In this document: piece by piece, positions 61,377-64,000 of the stretch
Layout: every line of letters starts with the position of its first letter
Position numbering within the stretch: the first letter of the stretch is position 1
Source: Micromonospora sonchi
GTDB lineage: Bacteria; Actinomycetota; Actinomycetes; Mycobacteriales; Micromonosporaceae
Length of the DNA: 64,000 nucleotides
Assembly: GCF_014646235.1 (NCBI RefSeq)
Contig: NZ_BMNB01000017.1
Location: forward strand, 78,748 to 142,747
Direction of reading: 5' to 3'
The notes under the pieces: model-generated
What the model was told of the DNA's origin: nothing
The model's input: only the letters and a program-made list of their open reading frames with translations
The model's database searches: none
Program-made: the position numbers and the translations under genes

Positions 61377-62227
61377 CAGCCACCGCCGCGCAGGATCGAG
61401 TTGCCGGCGAAGGTCGGCTCCGGTGCGTCGATGTCGCTGAGGTCGAGCCGTCCGGACTGCCCGTAGAACTCGACCGGGTTGCGCCAGAGCACCCGGTCGA
61501 CGTCGTCGTCGGTGAACCCGGCCAGCAGCATCGCCTCGCCGGTGGCCCGGGTGAGCAGCGGGTCCGAGCGGCCCCAGTCGGCGGCCGAGTTGACCAGGAC
61601 CCGCTCGGTCCCGTACGCCTTGAGCACCTCGACCAAGCGGGGCGGGGACACCTTGGTGTCCGGGTAGATGGAGAAGCCGAGCCAGCAGCCGGTGTCCCGG
61701 ACCAGCTGCACGGTCACCTCGTTGAGGTGGTCGATCACCACCCGGCCCGGCTCGATGCCGGACTCGGCGACCACGGCCAGGCTGCGTTCGACGCCGCGGG
61801 CCTTGTCCCGGTGCGGGGTGTGCACCAGCGCCGGCAGGTCGTGCGCCACGGCCAGGGCGAGTTGGGCGGCGAAGGCGGCGTCCTCCTCGGGCGTCATCGA
61901 GTCGTACCCGATCTCACCGACCGCGACCACCCCGTCCTTGTCCAGGTAGCGGGGCAGGACGTCGAGCACCGGCCGGCAGCGCGGGTCGTTGGCCTCCTTG
62001 GGGTTGAGCGCGACCGTGGCGTGATAACGCACCCCGAACTGTCCGGCCCGGAACGGCTCCCATCCGACCAGCGAGTCGAAGTAGTCGGTGAACGAGCCGA
62101 CGTTGGTGCGCGGCTGGCCCAGCCAGAACGCCGGCTCCACCACCGCCTTCACGCCGGCGGCGGCCATTCGCTCGTAGTCCTCGGTGGTGCGGGACGTCAT
62201 GTGGATGTGCGGGTCGAAGATGCGCAT
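61376..62227 (-). CDS. eboB: TatD-like metal-dependent hydrolase, EboB-like
   Basis: This 283-residue amidohydrolase-fold protein begins MRIFDPHIHMTSRTTEDYER, with the HxH metal motif at H7 and H9. Other ligand segments are VEPAFWLGQPR, VAVGEIGYDS, LVHTPHRDK, VIDHLNEVT and VLVNSAADWG. It is the EboB member of the cluster. Stop and start codons overlap by one base with eboA upstream and eboE downstream. The reaction is unknown. Confidence 0.9.
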   Translation of the reverse strand: MRIFDPHIHMTSRTTEDYERMAAAGVKAVVEPAFWLGQPRTNVGSFTDYFDSLVGWEPFRAGQFGVRYHATVALNPKEANDPRCRPVLDVLPRYLDKDGVVAVGEIGYDSMTPEEDAAFAAQLALAVAHDLPALVHTPHRDKARGVERSLAVVAESGIEPGRVVIDHLNEVTVQLVRDTGCWLGFSIYPDTKVSPPRLVEVLKAYGTERVLVNSAADWGRSDPLLTRATGEAMLLAGFTDDDVDRVLWRNPVEFYGQSGRLDLSDIDAPEPTFAGNSILRGGG

Positions 62228-62847
62228 CACGCCTCCTTGTGGTGCTCTCGGCCGGCGGCGGTGGCGAGCCGGTCCAGCAGTTCGGTGGCGTCGGGGGGCA
62301 TGGTCCGTCCGGCGGCCCGCCGCTCGGCGGCGAACGCGGCGAGCATCGCCGCCAGTTCCCCGTCGGCGCGGGTGTCGAGGTCGGCCACCATGGCCAGCGG
62401 TACGCCGCTGAAGACGCACTTGAGCACGGCCTGCCGCCAGGCCGGTTGATCGAGATGCTCCGCGTACGGGCCGAGCGCGGCGGCGATCAGCCGGGTGTCG
62501 TTGGTGCGCAGCGCGTCGTGCAGCAGCGGCAACCCGACCGCACCGATCGGCAGCAGCGGCAGCGCCTTGAGCACGGCCCGTTTCTCGGCGGCGTCCCCGG
62601 TGCGGTAGAGCGTCTCGACCCACTCGGCCTGGTCGGCCGTCATGGTGGCCAGCAGCAGCGCGCGGGCCGCCTCGTCGGCGGTCCAGCCGGGCAGGTCGGG
62701 CAGGTCGGCCCGACCGCAGCGCCGACCGGCGGCCGGGAAGAACCGGGCGATCGCCGCCGGCTGTGCCGCGACACCGCGCACCGCCGCCGCCAGCCACTCC
62801 GGATCGGGTACGCCCCGCAGGGCCGCCCGCAGCTCGTTCGGTGTCAT
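62227..62847 (-). CDS. eboA: EboA-domain protein
   Basis: This 206-residue helical protein matches EboA: TPNELRAALRGVPDPEWLAA at the start, WVETLYRTGDAAEKRAVLKA and LPLLHDALRTNDTRLIAAAL with HEAT-like repetition. No catalytic residues are evident. The ATG at 62847 lies 25 bases after the TIM-barrel gene stop, and the gene's stop overlaps the eboB start. An upstream frame continuation was discarded as out-of-frame shadow of the preceding gene. Confidence 0.88.
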   Translation of the reverse strand: MTPNELRAALRGVPDPEWLAAAVRGVAAQPAAIARFFPAAGRRCGRADLPDLPGWTADEAARALLLATMTADQAEWVETLYRTGDAAEKRAVLKALPLLPIGAVGLPLLHDALRTNDTRLIAAALGPYAEHLDQPAWRQAVLKCVFSGVPLAMVADLDTRADGELAAMLAAFAAERRAAGRTMPPDATELLDRLATAAGREHHKEA

Positions 62848-62872
62848 CGCCGTCTCCGCCCTTTCTGCGCTG

Positions 62873-63751
62873 TCATCGGTGCTGCCGCGCGGCCCGGAGG
62901 AAGTCCAGCGAGCGGGCGGCCACGGCCGGGGCGGCGTGCGAGTGCCGGGGCAGCTCGACCGCGACCAGACCGCGGTAGTCGACCTCGCGCAGCGCGGCGA
63001 GCACCGGCGGGAAGTCGATCTCGCCCGTGCCGAACTCCAGGTGCTCGTGCACGCCCCGCCGCATGTCGTCGATCTGCACGTTGACCAGGTGCGCCCCGAC
63101 ATCGCGGACGCAGTCGGGCACCGACCGCGGCTCCAGGCAGCGACAGTGTCCGATGTCGAGGGTGAGGCCCAGCGCCGGCGGCCGGCCCAGGGCCGCGTAC
63201 AGCCGGTGCCAGCCCGCGATGTCCTCGACCAGCATCCCCGGCTCGGGCTCGAAGCCCAGCCGCACCCCGGCGGCGTCGGCCGCCTCGACCACGGTGGCGC
63301 AGCCGGCGACCAGGCGGTCCCAGGCCACGGCCGGTGGCACGGTCTCCGGTCGGACCCCGGCCCAGAAGGAGATCGCTTCGGCGCCGAGGTCGGCGCCGAT
63401 CGCCACCGCGCGGCGCAGGAACTCCACCCGGCGGGTGGAGTCGTCGTGCAGCAGCGTCGGGGCGTGCTTGTGCCAGGGGTCGAGCAGGTAGCGGGCCCCG
63501 GTCTCGATCACCACCGCGAGGTCGAGCGCGGCCAGCCGACGGCCAACGGCGTCGACCCGCCGGGCCAGCCCCGGCGCGAACGGATCGAGGTGGGCGTGGT
63601 CCAGGGTCAGCGCGGCACCGGCGTAGCCGAGTTCGGCGATGACCGCGAGCGCGTCGCCGAGTCGGTGGTTGGCGAACCCGTTGGTGCCGTACCCGAACCG
63701 CAGGCCGCCGGCCCCCGAGCCGGGGGCTGCGGTGCTGGCGGCGGCGGTCAT
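62873..63751 (-). CDS. Sugar phosphate isomerase/epimerase-like TIM-barrel protein in the ebo operon
   Basis: This 292-residue TIM-barrel protein has ALTLDHAHLDPF, VVIETGARYLLDPWHKHAPT, LGFEPEPGMLVEDI, GLTLDIGHCRCLE and VAVELPRHSHAAP, which carry the expected Glu/Asp/His metal ligands of the AP-endonuclease-2 fold. Its GFEPEPG and ALGLTLDIGH segments mirror those of EboE, so the two may be distant paralogues. The ATG overlaps the UbiA-like gene stop (ATGA). The substrate is unknown. Confidence 0.88.
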   Translation of the reverse strand: MTAAASTAAPGSGAGGLRFGYGTNGFANHRLGDALAVIAELGYAGAALTLDHAHLDPFAPGLARRVDAVGRRLAALDLAVVIETGARYLLDPWHKHAPTLLHDDSTRRVEFLRRAVAIGADLGAEAISFWAGVRPETVPPAVAWDRLVAGCATVVEAADAAGVRLGFEPEPGMLVEDIAGWHRLYAALGRPPALGLTLDIGHCRCLEPRSVPDCVRDVGAHLVNVQIDDMRRGVHEHLEFGTGEIDFPPVLAALREVDYRGLVAVELPRHSHAAPAVAARSLDFLRAARQHR

Positions 63752-64000
63752 GTCGGGGAGACCTTCCGGGCCAGCCGCCGGCCCAGTGGCGCGGCCGCGG
63801 CCACCGCCAGCCCGAGCAGGCCGGCTCCGGCGCGGGCGGTCAACGCACCCTGCAACGCCGGCAGGTTGGTGATGCCGGCACCGACCGCCGCGCGGACCCG
63901 GCCGGCGTCGGGTCGGGCGACCACCCGGGCCTGCGCGCCGCCGTAGCGGGCGGTGTACCAGCCGGCGAGACCGGCGACCAGCGCGACCGCGACGGCGGCG
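63748..64000 (-). CDS. eboC: UbiA-type prenyltransferase (EboC-like), C-terminal end only
   Basis: Only the last 83 residues are in the window, with the start beyond the right edge. The frame reads LQGALTARAGAGLLGLAVAA just before the end, and hydrophobic stretches alternate with loops, as expected for a UbiA-family membrane prenyltransferase of the SCO3242/EboC type. Its stop overlaps the next gene start in ATGA. Assignment rests on operon position and the C-terminal pattern, so it is less certain than its neighbours. Confidence 0.7.
   Translation of the reverse strand, partial: AAVAVALVAGLAGWYTARYGGAQARVVARPDAGRVRAAVGAGITNLPALQGALTARAGAGLLGLAVAAAAPLGRRLARKVSPT

Overview
This is a contiguous piece of a high-GC actinobacterial chromosome. 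It has strong third-position GC bias, many GTG/TTG starts, ATGA/GTGA stop-start overlaps, and XRE-DUF5753/DUF397, SARP and F420-type oxidoreductase genes. Gene content and two dispersed palindromic repeats point to Micromonosporaceae, most likely Micromonospora; the genus call rests partly on recollection of those repeats and was not checked by search. No rRNA, CRISPR array or intact insertion sequence is visible. Two tRNA genes are present.

Left part (1-12.3 kb): the 3' part of serS; a ccdA/TlpA-like thiol-redox pair; a two-gene electron-transfer module (NuoF-like protein fused to a ferredoxin, plus a ferric-reductase-like membrane protein with a long disordered tail); a secreted GH13 alpha-amylase; an L,D-transpeptidase; a membrane protein; and a translationally coupled minus-strand operon (DivIVA-domain protein, small Cys protein, large Cys-rich zinc-ribbon-like protein).

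Accessory-looking part (12.4-18.2 kb): an XRE-DUF5753/DUF397 regulatory pair, a tight run of four small helical proteins of unknown function, two unfamiliar DNA-binding-like proteins and a VapBC toxin-antitoxin pair with its own dyad. This is the least explained stretch.

Middle part (18.2-36.7 kb): a SNF2 helicase with a SWIM zinc finger, a CBS-containing site-2 protease, a TetR-controlled FAD monooxygenase with a clear operator, an alditol oxidase, an F420-type oxidoreductase, two ABC transporter modules (one with a YtrA-type GntR repressor and a palindromic operator), a YCII/sigma-factor pair, a DHFR-like reductase and a DUF4173-type membrane protein.

Right part (36.8-64 kb): two overlapping secreted unknowns divergent from an AfsR-type SARP regulator; a methyltransferase coupled to an unknown two-TM protein; an integrase remnant at the 3' end of a CAT-anticodon tRNA; a carbohydrate locus of mostly exported proteins (ThuA, glucose/sorbosone dehydrogenase, DUF1080, TIM-barrel epimerases, PKD and ricin-lectin modules) with a ROK regulator; and an ebo-type cluster (eboC partial, TIM-barrel, eboA, eboB, eboE, eboF) translationally coupled to a polyprenyl diphosphate synthase. 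Five copies of a twin GGGGGCCCC palindrome sit at gene ends across the window, and two neighbouring sugar-oxidation genes carry nearly identical ricin-lectin modules.
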